Assembly: GCA_000181795.3 (NCBI GenBank)
Contig: CM012955.1
Coordinates: 2,524,652-2,588,651 of the forward strand
Source of the DNA: Trichinella spiralis
Lineage: Eukaryota > Nematoda > Enoplea > Trichinellida > Trichinellidae
Direction of reading: 5' to 3'
DNA: 64,000 bases
Position numbers and translations under genes: made by a program. Below the pieces are notes generated by a model. That model worked only from the letters and a program-made list of their open reading frames with translations, ran no database searches and had not been told where the DNA came from. Positions within the stretch are counted from its first letter, which is position 1. Every line of letters starts with the position of its first letter. Below, piece after piece: positions 12,752-25,700 of this stretch.

Positions 12752-15458
12752 ATGGTGCGCTTGTACAGCAGAATTAACGGATGGTCAACACCTCCGCATC
12801 CTTTGCAAATATTAGCCTGGTTCATAGTGGCTTTTGTGTCATTCATGACTTTTGGCGTTCTAGTACCATCGTTCCAATCTGACAAAGCTCGTCTCAGTTT
12901 GTACATAGTAAGTACGAATATTAGTATTTTAATATTTTCGCTAAGCAATGCTACAAAATCGTTTATTTACATATATTGTTTCCTTCATTTGCTTATTTTT
13001 TTTAATTATTAGATTTTTTCCATGTCAATTACACTGACCATTGTTATAAAAATTATTGTCACTTCAATTGATCCTTCCGATGATTTGGTGTCGAAGAAAA
13101 TTCGACATCAGCCAAGACCTCGATTTGACCGAGAACGTTGCAAGCATGTCATTGATGAGCATTATTTTTGCAACGTTTGTGAAATGTTCATGTAAGTGCT
13201 CACCATTTGAACATTTTCTAAATTTTCACTTACAAAGTTCTATTCCATTACCAAAATGGAAGAACATCTTAGGATCTACTTATTTTTTTGGATTAACAAA
13301 CCGTTTTCCTTTTTTCTTTTATCTGTTTATAGTTTAAGAATAGTTTAATTTCTAATCGGTTGAGATTAGTTGAAATTATCTATACTACAAATCAAATGAC
13401 ACTTACCATCGGCATATTTTAAAGTGATGATGCGTCCAATGCTGCTTTTGCCACTGTAGATGCTGAAGCACAGGTTCAAGATTACCTTGAAAATAGAAAG
13501 CTCGACAATTCAGGGTTCTTCAGCCAACGTTCTAATAGTGGTTTCAAATTACCATACTTTCAATAATGCTTCTTTGTTTGCAATTTCCAAAGCTGGAACT
13601 TCAACTATTTACACCACTAATAATACTTCTGCATACTCATCAAAAGCGACAATTTTTCCAATTGAAATATAAATTTTTAGCGAAAAATATATATATATTT
13701 ATTTATTCACTGACTAATTTATTGATTTATTTATTTATCTAGAGAAGAATAAGTGACACATTGCTTCACAATTAGCCACTGTCAAATGTCATAAATAATC
13801 AAATTCTGAAAAGTTTATTTAATATTTATAATTAAAAATAGTTTTGCTATAAATAAATGAAAAGAATTAAAATGCAAATCAAATATCACTTCACGTAAGG
13901 TTCATTTACTAGATGAAGGTTAAAACGTGTAAAAATGAACACAATTTCAAATGTACTGAATTCGACATGTGCATATCTTTTCTTTTAATTAATCATAAAC
14001 GTCAGCTTATATTTTAAATTCTTACGAATAAATTTTGAAAAAAAAACAAGAAAAAAAAAAGAAAAATACCTTCGTCTTTAACAAGTTCACATTCAGGATG
14101 AGCTGAAAATGTTATTTCAAAAAAAGTTATACAGTGCCTGCATTAATAATAATATTAATTATTATTAACTTGGTCAAAGTAGTAAATGTTTTGATTTTCA
14201 TTTCATAGGATTCTCCACAACGACGTTCCATTTAGATTTATTGATTGTCCAACGGTCAAGAATACGTTCAATTTTAATTCGTATTCATATAATTCAGCCT
14301 GAAGGTTGGCATTAGAAAAATTGTTCGAAAATCGATTTACTTTGCTAACAATATGTTTTCACAACGCCTGAATGGATGTTTCAGATGAAAAAAATAATTC
14401 AAATTATAACAATTTACCATCTATTATATTTTTGAATTATTTTCTATTTTTTCTTTAATTTTTCAGACATCCATCTTCCAAACATTGCAGACAATGCAAC
14501 AAATGCGTGTACAATTTCGATCACCACTGCAAATGGCTCAACAATTGCATTGGTGGAAAAAATTACAAGTACATACAATTCTATACTTTCACTATAACTC
14601 TTATATTTCTTCATTTGTTGTATGATAACATTAAAAGAAAAAGTCAATTTAAAATATGTATACATAGCTATAAAGCACAGATACAGACATATATTATTTA
14701 TTACCTTGTTTTTCTTTCATTTCGTTTCATCCTGTCACAGATGTTTCATAGCCTTCATCTGTACGGTCAGCTTTCTCACCATATGCATCTTTGCTCTTGC
14801 AACGGTCATTATTATACTTTTCTTTACAGTGCCAAAATTTCTGAATCTAACAGCCGGTAACAAATTTGCATTGTTAACATTGTTGCTTTTTGGTGAATTT
14901 TTCTTAACACTTAGGGCGGTTCATTCTGTGCGGAAAAGCAATTTCTGAATCGACATGGCTAACGTTGACCGCTTCCATTGTTCTAATTTCGTTCACAATC
15001 GCTGTTCTCTCTTTGCATTTACTATTCTTCCACATTAAATTGAGTAAGTTGAGATGCTTTCTGTTTCATTTTCAACATGCTGAGTGAAATGAATTTCAGA
15101 TAAAGTTTAAAAAAGCGAACTTGTCAACAGTTTTAATTCAAACTTTTATTTACTGATATTATTTTCAGTGAACCAAGGCCTTACTACATATTCATATGTT
15201 GTCGCACAAAGAAGAAATGAAGAAGCATCTGATCATGACAATCATATCACTCCAATGGTCGAATGCTGCTTTCCAATGAAAAGAAGGTGGAACATGGGCA
15301 ACTGCTTGCCAGGCCATAGTTCCAGAAAGCAAAAGGTAAAGAAATTTCCATCTTCTTCTAATAATAGTACAATCAAATATGCAAACACCGCTCTACTACA
15401 GGTGACAAAGGTTTGCCCAATTCTGCCAGTACAAAAATCCGCATCACAAAACGGGTAA
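12752..15458 (+). CDS. DHHC palmitoyltransferase, ZDHHC1/ZDHHC11-like
   Basis: Six exons in phase: 12752-12907, 13013-13191, 14467-14568, 14741-14856, 14915-15043, 15169-15458, 323 residues. Predicted integral membrane S-acyltransferase that transfers palmitate to protein cysteines. Seen: NGWSxPPHPLQI at the N-terminus, typical of ZDHHC1/11; TM1 (about 19-38) and TM2 (about 50-70); a cysteine-rich domain with all zinc-binding Cys/His and DHHC at 130-133 (catalytic Cys133); TM3 (about 147-172) and TM4 (about 200-225). The TTxE motif after TM4 reads TTYS, so its Glu is replaced by Ser. The tail is rich in Cys, Lys and Ser and is shorter than the vertebrate tail. Start: first in-frame ATG directly before the NGW motif. 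An upstream exon is possible because the frame is open for eleven codons before this ATG, back to a potential acceptor. The last exon could be alternatively spliced (AAG|GTAAAG near 15334). Intron 2 is 1,275 bp and holds nothing recognisable. Confidence 0.88.
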
Positions 15459-15902
15459 GCTACCAACCAACAACAATCACACGCTGCGATTGTTTGAAGC
15501 TTTAACTGAAATGATACAATTCTAGCCACACCCAGACGGACAATAAAGCATGAACAAACACAGAAAATAAGAGCATGCCGTTGACAGTGAAAAACAATCT
15601 CTCTTCTCATCTGGAAATCATTTCGCTGTGTCTTAAAGCTAAGCTAGAAATCAAATGCTTTCAAAATCTCAATTTTCCAGTACTATGCGGTATATACATA
15701 TATATATATATCTTGGTAATGTGTTGCTCAACAAAATCTACTGCATAATTTCCATAAAGATTTTCTTTCTTTTTCTTTTAACCAATATTTTACATCGAAA
15801 TGATTTAAATCACACTTAACTGTAAAATGAATACGTGTAACAGATTCAAAAAAATATCAAATAAACAAGAGAAGGCATAATATAACATTTGAAAATATTT
15901 AC
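15459..15902. other. Convergent 3' flanks of DHHC and OXA1L genes
   Basis: 444 bp between two stop codons on opposite strands. It contains a short TA repeat at about 15692-15710. No gene seen. Confidence 0.5.
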
Positions 15903-17733
15903 TCACTTATCTTTTCTCCTAGTAAGCTTTCTGAACCAGCGTTTGAACATATCGGAAATTTCATCCGCATCGTACAATAAAAATGAATTGCCATCGCTAC
16001 GAAGACGACTAATGTTCGCCCTACGCACAGCTCTGATCTTTCCTCTGGCTGATTCAATCCCTGAAAAGTAATTTTAAAATATTTAAATTAAAACTGTAAA
16101 GAAAAAAACAAAATTCCTGCCTTCGGACAATTGCAATGGCATGTCAGCAAAAGCTTCGCGTTCAGAATTCAAGAATATAACTGGATGAGGAATGCTGAAA
16201 ACATTCCTATACCAGCGAGTCCAATAAAGACTAGCCAACGCAGTGTTGATAGCGAAATCCGTGGTGCAAAAGCACAACGTAGTCTGAATAAAAAACATTA
16301 CTATTCTTAAATTGTAAAAATAAAAATGATAAATTGCAAAAAAACTAACTTACAGCAGGCATATTAGCAAAAATAAACAAAGAACCGGAGCTTAAAGTTG
16401 TGACCAAAATGCGTCCTAGTGTACTGGTGACAGTTCCTTTACCACCAACGCTAGTTGACTGTTCCATGCGAATCTACAAAATTGAACATCTCCAAAGTTG
16501 AAGGAGAAATAATGAAGTGCCAAAAATGCTTACAAACATCCAAGTAAAATAAGTGAACGATGTTATCAAAGCTAACAATGCACTTTGGTCAGTCAAATTT
16601 TCAAAAAAATAAACTCCGCCTGCTTCAAAACCCACACAGTGCTTTGCAGCAATATGTTTGAGCGCAAAGAATTGCGTAGAAAAAATAGAAACCTATAAGC
16701 TGAAATTTTTACAAAAACAAAATAAATCAATGCACACAAGTGAACATACAGATATTATTATATTAAACAACTGTGAACCGATAGTGGGCAAATTGCGCAA
16801 TGCGCAATATTCCGCATAATCAGCTTCTGTTTCGAGAATACCTTTCAAGTCAATTTTCTTTCTAGCCTGAGCAATTCTCCTGTGATGGGCTACCATTTCT
16901 GGCATTGCGTTGTAAAATGCCGCATGCATGCGTTGGTTGGAAACGGTTATAAATGGAAACATCGCCAAACGCAACAATGTTGCAGCTGAACAACACGTAT
17001 TCATTTTATCATTTGCATAAAGTCTACTCGTGCAAAAATAGAAACAATTTCTTTTTTTAACAATTATTCAATCTTAGCTGTGCTAAAAAATTTTCAAGAA
17101 CGAAAAAAACTCACAGGTTAAATGCACATAACAAACCAAATAAATTAATCTTATGGACATTATAATGTAAAAAGCGTAACATGGCAAACATGATAAGAGC
17201 ATAAAATATATTATTAATAATTTCAAAAAACATAATTTTTTTAAATAAAACATGCTAATTAAAGAAACAAAAAATCAAATCAAAAAATAAGCATTACTTG
17301 TTGCAATGGCTATCCACCAAGGAACGTCTAAAGTAGACTGCACAAAATTCAACAGTTGCGAATACCAACGAAACCCAACAAATGAATCATCACCAAAAAT
17401 ATTACACAATTCAAAGCTTTCCATCACCTCTCCATCCTTACTGTCGGAGCTTGTTTCGTTCAACAAGTCTAAGATATCTGAAGATTCCTAAAATCATTGC
17501 ACTGACCATGAAACCAAAAAAAGCAATGAACTGAACGAGCTTAAACAGAAAACAAGTACCGACGAAGAGTCTGTTTTTAAATGACGATATGCTACACAGC
17601 GAACTGGTAATGAAGTCATGCACCGGGGGATTAAAATTTTCTCAGCACATCCTTTGTTGAGAAACCGACTGGCACATCTTGCTGAACACACTCGACCAAT
17701 ATAAAGGAATTTGGAAGTTAATCTTAAATTCAT
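15903..17733 (-). CDS. OXA1L: Mitochondrial inner-membrane insertase OXA1L (YidC/Oxa1 family)
   Basis: Seven exons (5' to 3'): 17560-17733, 17298-17487, 16750-16985, 16534-16692, 16354-16473, 16121-16283, 15903-16060; all phases agree, 399 residues. Predicted to insert mitochondrially made proteins such as respiratory-chain subunits into the inner membrane. Seen: a basic, Ser/Arg-rich N-terminus without acidic residues in the first ~25 positions (transit peptide); a VPWWIAIATTATLLR segment matching LPWWGAI of OXA1L; MPEMVAHHRRIAQARKKID as the matrix loop; QFFALKHIA and GGVYFFENLTDQS matching the LREMA/GGLWWFQDLT region; further hydrophobic helices and a basic C-terminal tail (KRWFRKLTRRKDK) expected to meet the mitoribosome. 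The matrix-loop match favours OXA1L over its paralogue COX18. The last intron (16061-16120) appears to use a GC donor. Confidence 0.92.
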
Positions 17734-18539
17734 TTACAGCTCAACCACGAAACAATACACCAAACTGTAAAAGTGGAAGCAATTTCGAAGATTCATACTG
17801 TAGATTTTCAGGTATGGCACGATACGGTAAATAAAGAAAATTTGTCTCAAGATTTAAAAGCACTGCGAAAATAAAAAATATCACTATAGAACTTGTAACA
17901 GTTCAAAATGTTTTTTTGTCTCGTAATCATCAAATTTTAATCTTAAATGGCACGTTAACTGTACAGTACAAAACTTTCTGCCTCTGAGCTTGACAATAAA
18001 ACATATTACTAAAATATATTGTCTACTCTTTTGCAATTTTTAAATACAATGCTTCATTTCAAAAAGCTATACGCATTACAAATACGTTTACATTAAATTA
18101 CATTTGTGTAATCTTCTAATTTGTAAAACCGTGATATGCTTGCCATTGCCGCAGACTGCTTCTTTTGAACGAAGCAAATATCGTTCAAACTGACAGATTG
18201 AAGCAAAAACATTTATTACGCTAATTGAAATACAGTAAAATGTTATCTTCACTGCTGTAAAATCTTTCCAGTCTTTCTTTACGCATTATCTGAACAAGCA
18301 ATATTGAATATTGTATAACTGAAAGATTATTAAAATATAAATATTTGAAATAAATATCACGCTGATCTCCCATATGGAGAGAAAATCTTGTAATTTTAGC
18401 AAAACTATATATAACTTTCCATCTTTTTCACTAATCACCTCAAAAGTTAAATCTACTAAACAATATTTCTGTAAAAGACTAAAATAATAAACTTATAAAA
18501 TAATATAAATAATGATATAATGTTTGGAAAAAACCATTT
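17734..18539. other. Intergenic region between OXA1L and MYST genes
   Basis: About 0.8 kb, AT-rich. It must contain the OXA1L promoter and the 3' untranslated region of the acetyltransferase gene (both on the minus strand). No further gene is seen. Confidence 0.5.
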
Positions 18540-21479
18540 TCAGCGTCGCTGCTTAAGATGCTGCTTCTGGGCCGATGGAGCGCTGAATGTCAAACAAAGC
18601 GGATCCAATTTCAGCTTCGGTTCGTGAAAGCCCGGGCTGCTGACGCATTTCGCCAACAACTCATCAGATACAAAAACACCATGTCTGCCTCCGTAATAGT
18701 ACGTGATGTTCATCTCTTGCAATGTCTCCTGAATATCTTCCAAACGAATTGCAGTTTTCTGTCTAAAATAGTAACAACATAAATAAATTCATAGGAGAGA
18801 AAAAAACAAACAAACAAACAAACAAACAAATAGCGTACACTATCTCATCGAGAGTTATGAACCGACCAACATTTTTACCGAACATCTGAATAATCACCCA
18901 TGCAAAATAAGATCGGTAGGCTCGTTTGCCAAGATCGGAAAGTGGACGTTCGGGTCCAGCTGGGATTCCAATTCGAGTTGAAATTGCATAACCTTCAAAA
19001 ATCAAAATCATTCAAATTCAACTTTGCAATAATTGGGCATATTAAAAAAATCAGCTTACTGAGCTGGATCAAAAACAGTCCATATGATTTCTTCTGATAC
19101 TGTGGAAAAACAGAAATGCAAGCCAAATTATTGCATTCCGAATTCTTTTCCTATAAAAATACTAAACTATAATTCATCTGAATATAAATCATTTTTCAAT
19201 AAAAATTACCTTGGAATAAAATCCAGCCATGTGATATCCATTTTCCTCATCCAGCTCATAGAGTACGTAAAAGAAGAACTCTTGAACCAGAAAACACACC
19301 GCTTTGTGATAGATGAACAATTTACCAAGCAATGCCAAAAATTGACAGTACAGCTGAAATAATTAATGCATAATTAATAAAATTTGTCTACGAATAAAAT
19401 ATCAGTCAATACAAAAAGCTTACTTTATTCTTGTCACCGTCCACTTCTATTACCACAAGATTATCTTTGCGGTAGACTTGCTTACCGGGCAATGGTCTCT
19501 GCGAACACCTTTTCTGAAAACACAGTTTCCAAAATTATTTCATAGGGCAACTGAATATTTGCAATCCACTAATAATATTAAAATAACGTTAAACGTATTC
19601 ATTAAGATTGTTAACTGATTAACGTCACTGTAATTTTCCTAATTTGTGTTCCTCTTTTCTTAAAATTCCATACAACCCATGCAAGTATTCACTGAAACTA
19701 ATGGCAACTATTTTACACACATCCAAGAGTTTTACTTACCATGTGCTCTTTTAATGATTTCGCGAGCAACATGTATTTGGCACAACGATCGCAAATGAAC
19801 AATAACTTTTCGCAGTATTGCAAAGGATAACGCGAAGAATACCACGCCTTAATTCGAAAGTTTCCCATTTGGATGTAGTCAATATTTCGAACCATTGAAT
19901 TCTAAGCATATTTTGAAAAAATAATTAAACACTATCAACAGAAATGCCGCCGTTACCTCGCGTTCATCATTGTCCTCTTCACAACTGGAGATATCACCGT
20001 TCTAAATAATACAGTTATTATTATATAATTTTTTCCATTCTAAAACATTTAATGAAAATCCACTTTACCAAAGTGTCGTGTTTCAATTTACTGCGAGTTT
20101 TCAAACCCGAACTATCCGTCACGCCCGTAGCTTTTGACATGCCATACAGCTCACCTATACGATCCAACGTCACCCACTCGTCCATGCGCGAACTCTCTGA
20201 AACAGAAACTCAATATGATGTTAATAAATGTGTTTACGCCTCAGTCTGATTCAAAAAGATTCACCTCTCAAATAGTGGACGTAGCATTCCAAAGTGTCTT
20301 CTGGAGAATTTGCAGAACGAATCGACAGCACTTTTCCTCTTCCTAAAAAACCAAAATGTCTACAGCAACACAGAACTTAACCATTTTTTCCATTATAAAT
20401 CAAAAACATCATTCACTACAACTGATGCTTATTATTGTCAACTATTTTTTTCGTTCTTCTTTCAAGCAAATATTAAATATAACGTCAATTTTGCAAAATA
20501 ATCCTATTACATGTCATACGTAGAAACAAATAATTATTTATTAAATTCAACTAAAAAGTATTTCATCATGCAATTAATTAAAAATAAAAATAATAGTCTT
20601 ATTGTCAATTTATACAATAAATTTATTCCTCAATAATTCATAATGTACTCATAACAATATGAACAACTGCTTTTCTTCCTAAACTGTCATTCTCTATAGT
20701 CACAAACATACCAGTAATCATAACTGTAATTTCGAAGCCCAACTATAACTTTAAAAAATGAAGTACAACTAAAATTTAAAAAAATTAAAAATAATAATTC
20801 AAATTATATATATATATTTTAAAAAAACTAATAAAAACAAATAAAACAACACAAAAATATTTTTACAATTCAACTACATTGCAATACAGTTGCACATTAA
20901 ATGAAAAAGTCATAATTTAAATTGTAAAAAAAAAGCCAATCACCGCTGAAGACGACTCGCTTAACAGCTAATAAAAATACACAAAAACAAATTAGTTACT
21001 GCTATTCAGTCAAATGCTGAACTCACTTATAAGACTTTATAATCTGGGTACTGTACGCAATTTCAAACTTTTACTTCAGAACGACTAACATAAATAAATA
21101 ATTTTTGCAAAACTAACAAAAATGCATTCCCTTAACTTTAAAATACTATTAAAAGTAAAAAAACAAATAAAATCTTAAATTAAAAGTAAATGATGCCTAC
21201 AAATGACTAAATCCTTACGTTTCTCGCCATTACTACGAGTGACATAATAAACAGCTTTAAGCGCTGGCAAACTGACGTCATAGTCCAGCTTCTTCTGCAA
21301 ATTCAACGCTTCTGATTCATCCCTGCCTGAAAATGAAAAGCTTCATTAAATTTTTCAATAAAATAAAACAAACTGTACGAACTACCGTACAATTACTAAT
21401 TGTTTGGTCTGTTAATTTTAGTGCCCAAAAAAATAAAAAATCGTCTACCTTGATATTGAGTGATACTTTTATCTTCCAT
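18540..21479 (-). CDS. KAT8: MYST-family histone acetyltransferase, KAT8/MOF-like
   Basis: Eleven exons: 21449-21479, 21219-21326, 20265-20342, 20069-20196, 19957-20001, 19740-19901, 19424-19513, 19210-19353, 19060-19150, 18841-18992, 18540-18758; phases agree, 415 residues. Predicted nuclear lysine acetyltransferase (MOF acetylates H4K16). Seen: chromo-barrel (about 35-95, with YVHYL...RMDEWV); basic linker TRSKLKHDTL as in MOF; C2HC MYST zinc finger (about 165-190, CDRC...H...C); MYST catalytic core with Lys231 at the autoacetylation site (HK), Cys273 (ACI) and general-base Glu307 (GPERPLSDLG). Oddity: the acetyl-CoA loop normally Q-R-R-G-Y-G reads QKKSYG (281-286), with the first Gly replaced by Ser. 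MNFRIKAWY and RSYFAWV favour KAT8 over Tip60, as does the short linker between chromo-barrel and zinc finger. Intron 3 (20343-21218) is 876 bp of AT-rich DNA with nothing recognised. Confidence 0.93.
18804..18830. repeat. (AAAC)n microsatellite in acetyltransferase intron
   Basis: Uninterrupted tetranucleotide repeat of caaa units inside intron 10 of the KAT8-like gene. Confidence 0.8.
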
Positions 21480-22772
21480 AGCAGTTGACGAGATCAACTA
21501 AAAAATGACAATACCGTCCTAAACAACACTGCTCTAATGTAATTCAAAACAAACGCACGCGACAAACTGCATACACCAGACAAAATAAACAACTCCCAAA
21601 AAAACGCGAAGTGATCAATCACTGACAGTAACCTTTTTGTATACTCAAGTTCTTGTAAGATAAGTTTTTGTATAGTAAGACAATTTATCTGTTAATAAAT
21701 ACAGTTTATAATTCTCAGGAAATCGTTTTTCTGTAATACAACGTCAGTACTAACGTTTTTGAAATGTCATTTCTTCGTAACTTTAAAAAAAAAGAAAAGT
21801 TAATTTACTTGTAATTCTTGCTACTAAATATATTGAAAAATTCTTTCATCTATAAATCGCTCTCTATACAAATTTAATGAAAAATTACATAATAAATTTA
21901 ATAAAATGGCGTAAATAGCTGATAAATGTAAATTACAGTATACCAGTGCATATGGTAATTTTATAATTAAACAGTCATTTATTGTTATTAAAATAAGCAT
22001 TAAGGAAAATTATTGTTTTAACTTTGACTGTATTATTTTACAGTATGATTCTCAGCATAGATATGCCTATTTTTGGGAATTTAGGGTGTATCCTGATGAA
22101 CATTGCGATACTGTATTGCACATTTTTGTTAGCAAATGACTTGTCAAATGTTAAAAACTTTTTAATTTCATTGTTAAATGAGCGATAAAATATTGAATTT
22201 TTTTCATTAAAATCGATTGAATTTTGAATGTAGAATGACAAATAACTGATTATCACCAAAAATAAAATGAACAACTAAGCTACAAGCATATATATACAGC
22301 ATCAATCGCTAAAAAGCACATTGCAGTCTGTTTTCCTAATCAATCTGATGTTTTTTTAAATTTTCTTGACAATAATTAGTTTCTCGTATGACATGTAATG
22401 TTTCAAACAATCAGCATAAGCATTGTTTTGTTTGCTTGTAATGATAACTCCATTAATTACAAAATAGCATACCCTTAAAAAATAAAACTAGAGTAATTTT
22501 CTTCAAAAGCATTCAATTTCACGCTGTTCCTAGTCAATTTGCTTTCCTCAATATTTGCATTATTATGCATAACATAAGATATTGCAATAGTAAAAGAATA
22601 TATTTAAAAATTGCAATCGATTAAAATTATTATATTACAATTATAACAGAATCTCCTCAAAAGGGGTTTTAATGGTACAATTCAGTTTTAACAAGAGAAT
22701 AATTTACATTGCGGAGTATAACATTATTAATAATTTACAAACAAATGGATCAAATTGACGAATACGTCAGAT
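21480..22772. other. Intergenic region between KAT8-like and PLEKHM1-like genes
   Basis: About 1.3 kb of AT-rich sequence. The part next to 21480-21620 is slightly GC-richer and is the likely KAT8 promoter. The rest shows only low-complexity sequence; a minus-strand open frame at 22038-22274 looks like chance. Confidence 0.5.
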
Positions 22773-25700
22773 TTAGAGATCATCGAATGGAAGGGTGCTG
22801 CTCAAGTCGATTGAGTTAGCATTTGCGTTTACAGCCAACGCTTCTCGTCTTAAACATTTTGTACACGACTTTCCTTCCATGCAGGCTTTGTGAAATACCC
22901 AAGCACACTTCGGGCACTACATGAAAAAAAGAAAACAATAATTTCTTCTGTTATTCACAGTATAATAAAACCATTTAGATATGAATTTCAATTACCCGAA
23001 ATGCTTTTTGTAATTCAAATGGATAAATAACATCTGCACTGTTGCATATTTCACAGATGAATCCTTTCTGAGAACACAGTCGACAAGAATGCAAAACATG
23101 ATTAACTGCGTATTCAAAGACCGGTTTCAATAATTTATGCAGCTTGCCAGAAGCTGTTTGCTCCAAATCCTGAGAAAACAAAACACAACAGATGAATGAA
23201 CACAATAAGTAGAAAAGCAGCAACTTTTCCACTGCCATAACAATGCACTTACAACAAGTGAATACAAATCGATAACTTTGAAGAGATAATCTTTAGGCCA
23301 TAAACGTTTGCTCAACTCTTCTGCTACCGATTTTCGGCATGTTAGCAAGTAAGCTGCTATGTAATTCAATTCCAGTCGAAGATCCTACAAAAGCAAGATG
23401 TATGAAAAAGTGAACTGTAAAAAAGTAAAAGCAATGCTGCAATCACTGCTTTCACAAATCATCGAAAACATGCTGTTCTCACATGCAACTGGGATAATGC
23501 TTTTGACTTCACCAACAATGCCGGATTGATTTCGTTCATGTGGAAAATAGGCTGGTCATAAATGCTGACTAAAAATGCTTTACTTGCTCTGGAAACTGTA
23601 TGAATAAAAAAATCACGCTCATTTCAAAATCAATAAATATAAATAAATTAAAAAACACCTTTCCTGGGCGTAAAATCCCAGTTAAGCAGAGCACGAGCGG
23701 GTATGAGCATGGTATCATCAACATGGCAAGCACTGCAGTAATAATAACCATCAAAATTGCATACCTTGAATGGTTCGTTTGTAAAACCGATGCATCTTGC
23801 GCAACTGTGGCATTTTCCAGACTGCACGTCCAAACCCTTCTCGGTAGCAATTTTTGTCAAACATGCGTATTGCCATTTATTCTGCAACAAAAATTGAAAA
23901 AAATAAAATACAAATTATGAATTGGTAACAACAAATTTCCATCAACTACTTGCTCTCTGACAGCCAAATTGAGAAATTTCCATGCATCGGATGCAGATGA
24001 ATCGTTCAACGATCCCGGGATGTCAAAACTGGCGCATAACTTCTGTTTTTCTTCTGATCCAGTACTCATGATGCAGTATTCATTTAAAGGCGGCTTTTGC
24101 GCATCTGCAGGATGAATTTCAAAAATTTCGAATACATCGTCTGGATTGGGCACCAGGTAGGATGCTTCGCAGGAAGCTTGGTCCGGACGTTCAATCACAA
24201 ACGGCTCGGCTTCGCAAGACTCAAAGCCAATCTGATGAAAGTCAGCTTGCAAATCGGCCAGTGCCCCATCACCAATTTCGCCTGTATAAGATGATGAGCA
24301 GTCGTTCTCCGCCACATACCATTCAACACTATTCGGATCCAAGCTGTCTTCTTTGGTCGGTGACAGCTCAAATTCGACCACCGGGCTTTGGTCAGTTTTT
24401 CCATTTTCCGGCAATGACACTTCTATATATGAGACGGACACGTTCGGCGTTTTACAGTTAAGCACGTTCCCGTTGCGTTGGCTATCGCTGAAAGCAGTAA
24501 ACGCCGGTTCCAATTTCGACATGATCTTGTCGCCAAACTGAGAAAAACTGAAAAGTCCAAATAATATCAAAATTTGCAAATCAATAATAAAAATATACAT
24601 ACCCGAGCAAAAATTCATCCGACGACATACCACTCAGAAGCGCAGCACTTGTGGTCAAACTGGACACTGCCGACGCACTGTACAAGTCGTCCATTGTGCA
24701 AGTATGGTCCAAGCTCAAGTCGTCCGAATTGTCTTCTTCTAACGAACAATGTTCTATCGTATTCTGACGCTCAGGATCACCGTCGTCGGCGCTGATTTGG
24801 CGTATAGTAGAGCCACCGTCGACTAACAGACCGGCTAACTTCAGCGGCGATGGAATCCAAATATTTAGAAGACTGCTGTTCAATGCCAAATTGAAGCTGA
24901 ATTTCATCAGCGCACGCAAATGGTGACTGATTGAATCACGCAGCTTTTCGTCACGAATCAACGCATCATCGGCGTAATAATGTCTGAAATGCTTATTTTC
25001 AAACAGAGAAAACAAGATCTGTTAAAAATTCAACTTTAGAAAAAAGTCAACCTTAGCACATCTTTATTAGCAATAAATATGGATAAATAGTTGTCAACGA
25101 CACCGTCGATTAATGCCAAACGCACCCAAACCTACAAGAAATATAACAAAGAAAGGCAATTGAAATCAAATTTATACAGTGCTCAATGATAATTACTCTA
25201 GATCTTCCAATGTCAGTGTTTATTTGATTCAGATTCTTGATTTGGGCACGAACGTTCCGATGCAAATATTTTGAAATAAAAGGCCAAAAATTCTAAATAC
25301 AAATACTTTTTAAAAATTTTTTTCTGCATAAGTAAATTTGAAGAACCTCATCTCACTCAAATATAAAACACAGTTTTTCTTTGCATCAACATCACATATA
25401 TGAAATAAATTTTCTGTGAAATTGAAAAATGAACTCATTTTTTACAAGTAAATTCTATTTTGAAGATAAAAAATTTAAGTAAAGATCTCATGTCAAAAAA
25501 ACATGTTTTGCTTAAAAAAATAACTTACAGGCTCTGGATATTTTCGATGAGAATTCCGAATGACGTATTTAGGCCGCAGCCCGTGTATAAATAGTGCTTC
25601 AATAACGCAACACAAGTGATTTGTAGTTTCACTGTAAAATTAAAATTACAAACAGTAATAACAAAAGTTTATTCTTACTTATTCAAATAATTCATCTCTG

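Noticed and set aside
15903-17733. COX18 assignment
   Set aside because: The WW-x-AIA segment, matrix loop and GG-x-x-FF-x-DLT region follow OXA1L, and the basic C-terminal tail is an OXA1L trait.
18540-21479. Tip60 (KAT5) assignment
   Set aside because: The short linker between chromo-barrel and zinc finger and the RSYFAWV and KTRSKLKHD wording fit KAT8/MOF better.
22038-22274. 78-codon minus-strand frame between KAT8-like and PLEKHM1-like genes
   Set aside because: Low-complexity Ile/Phe/Asn/Ser translation typical of AT-rich DNA.
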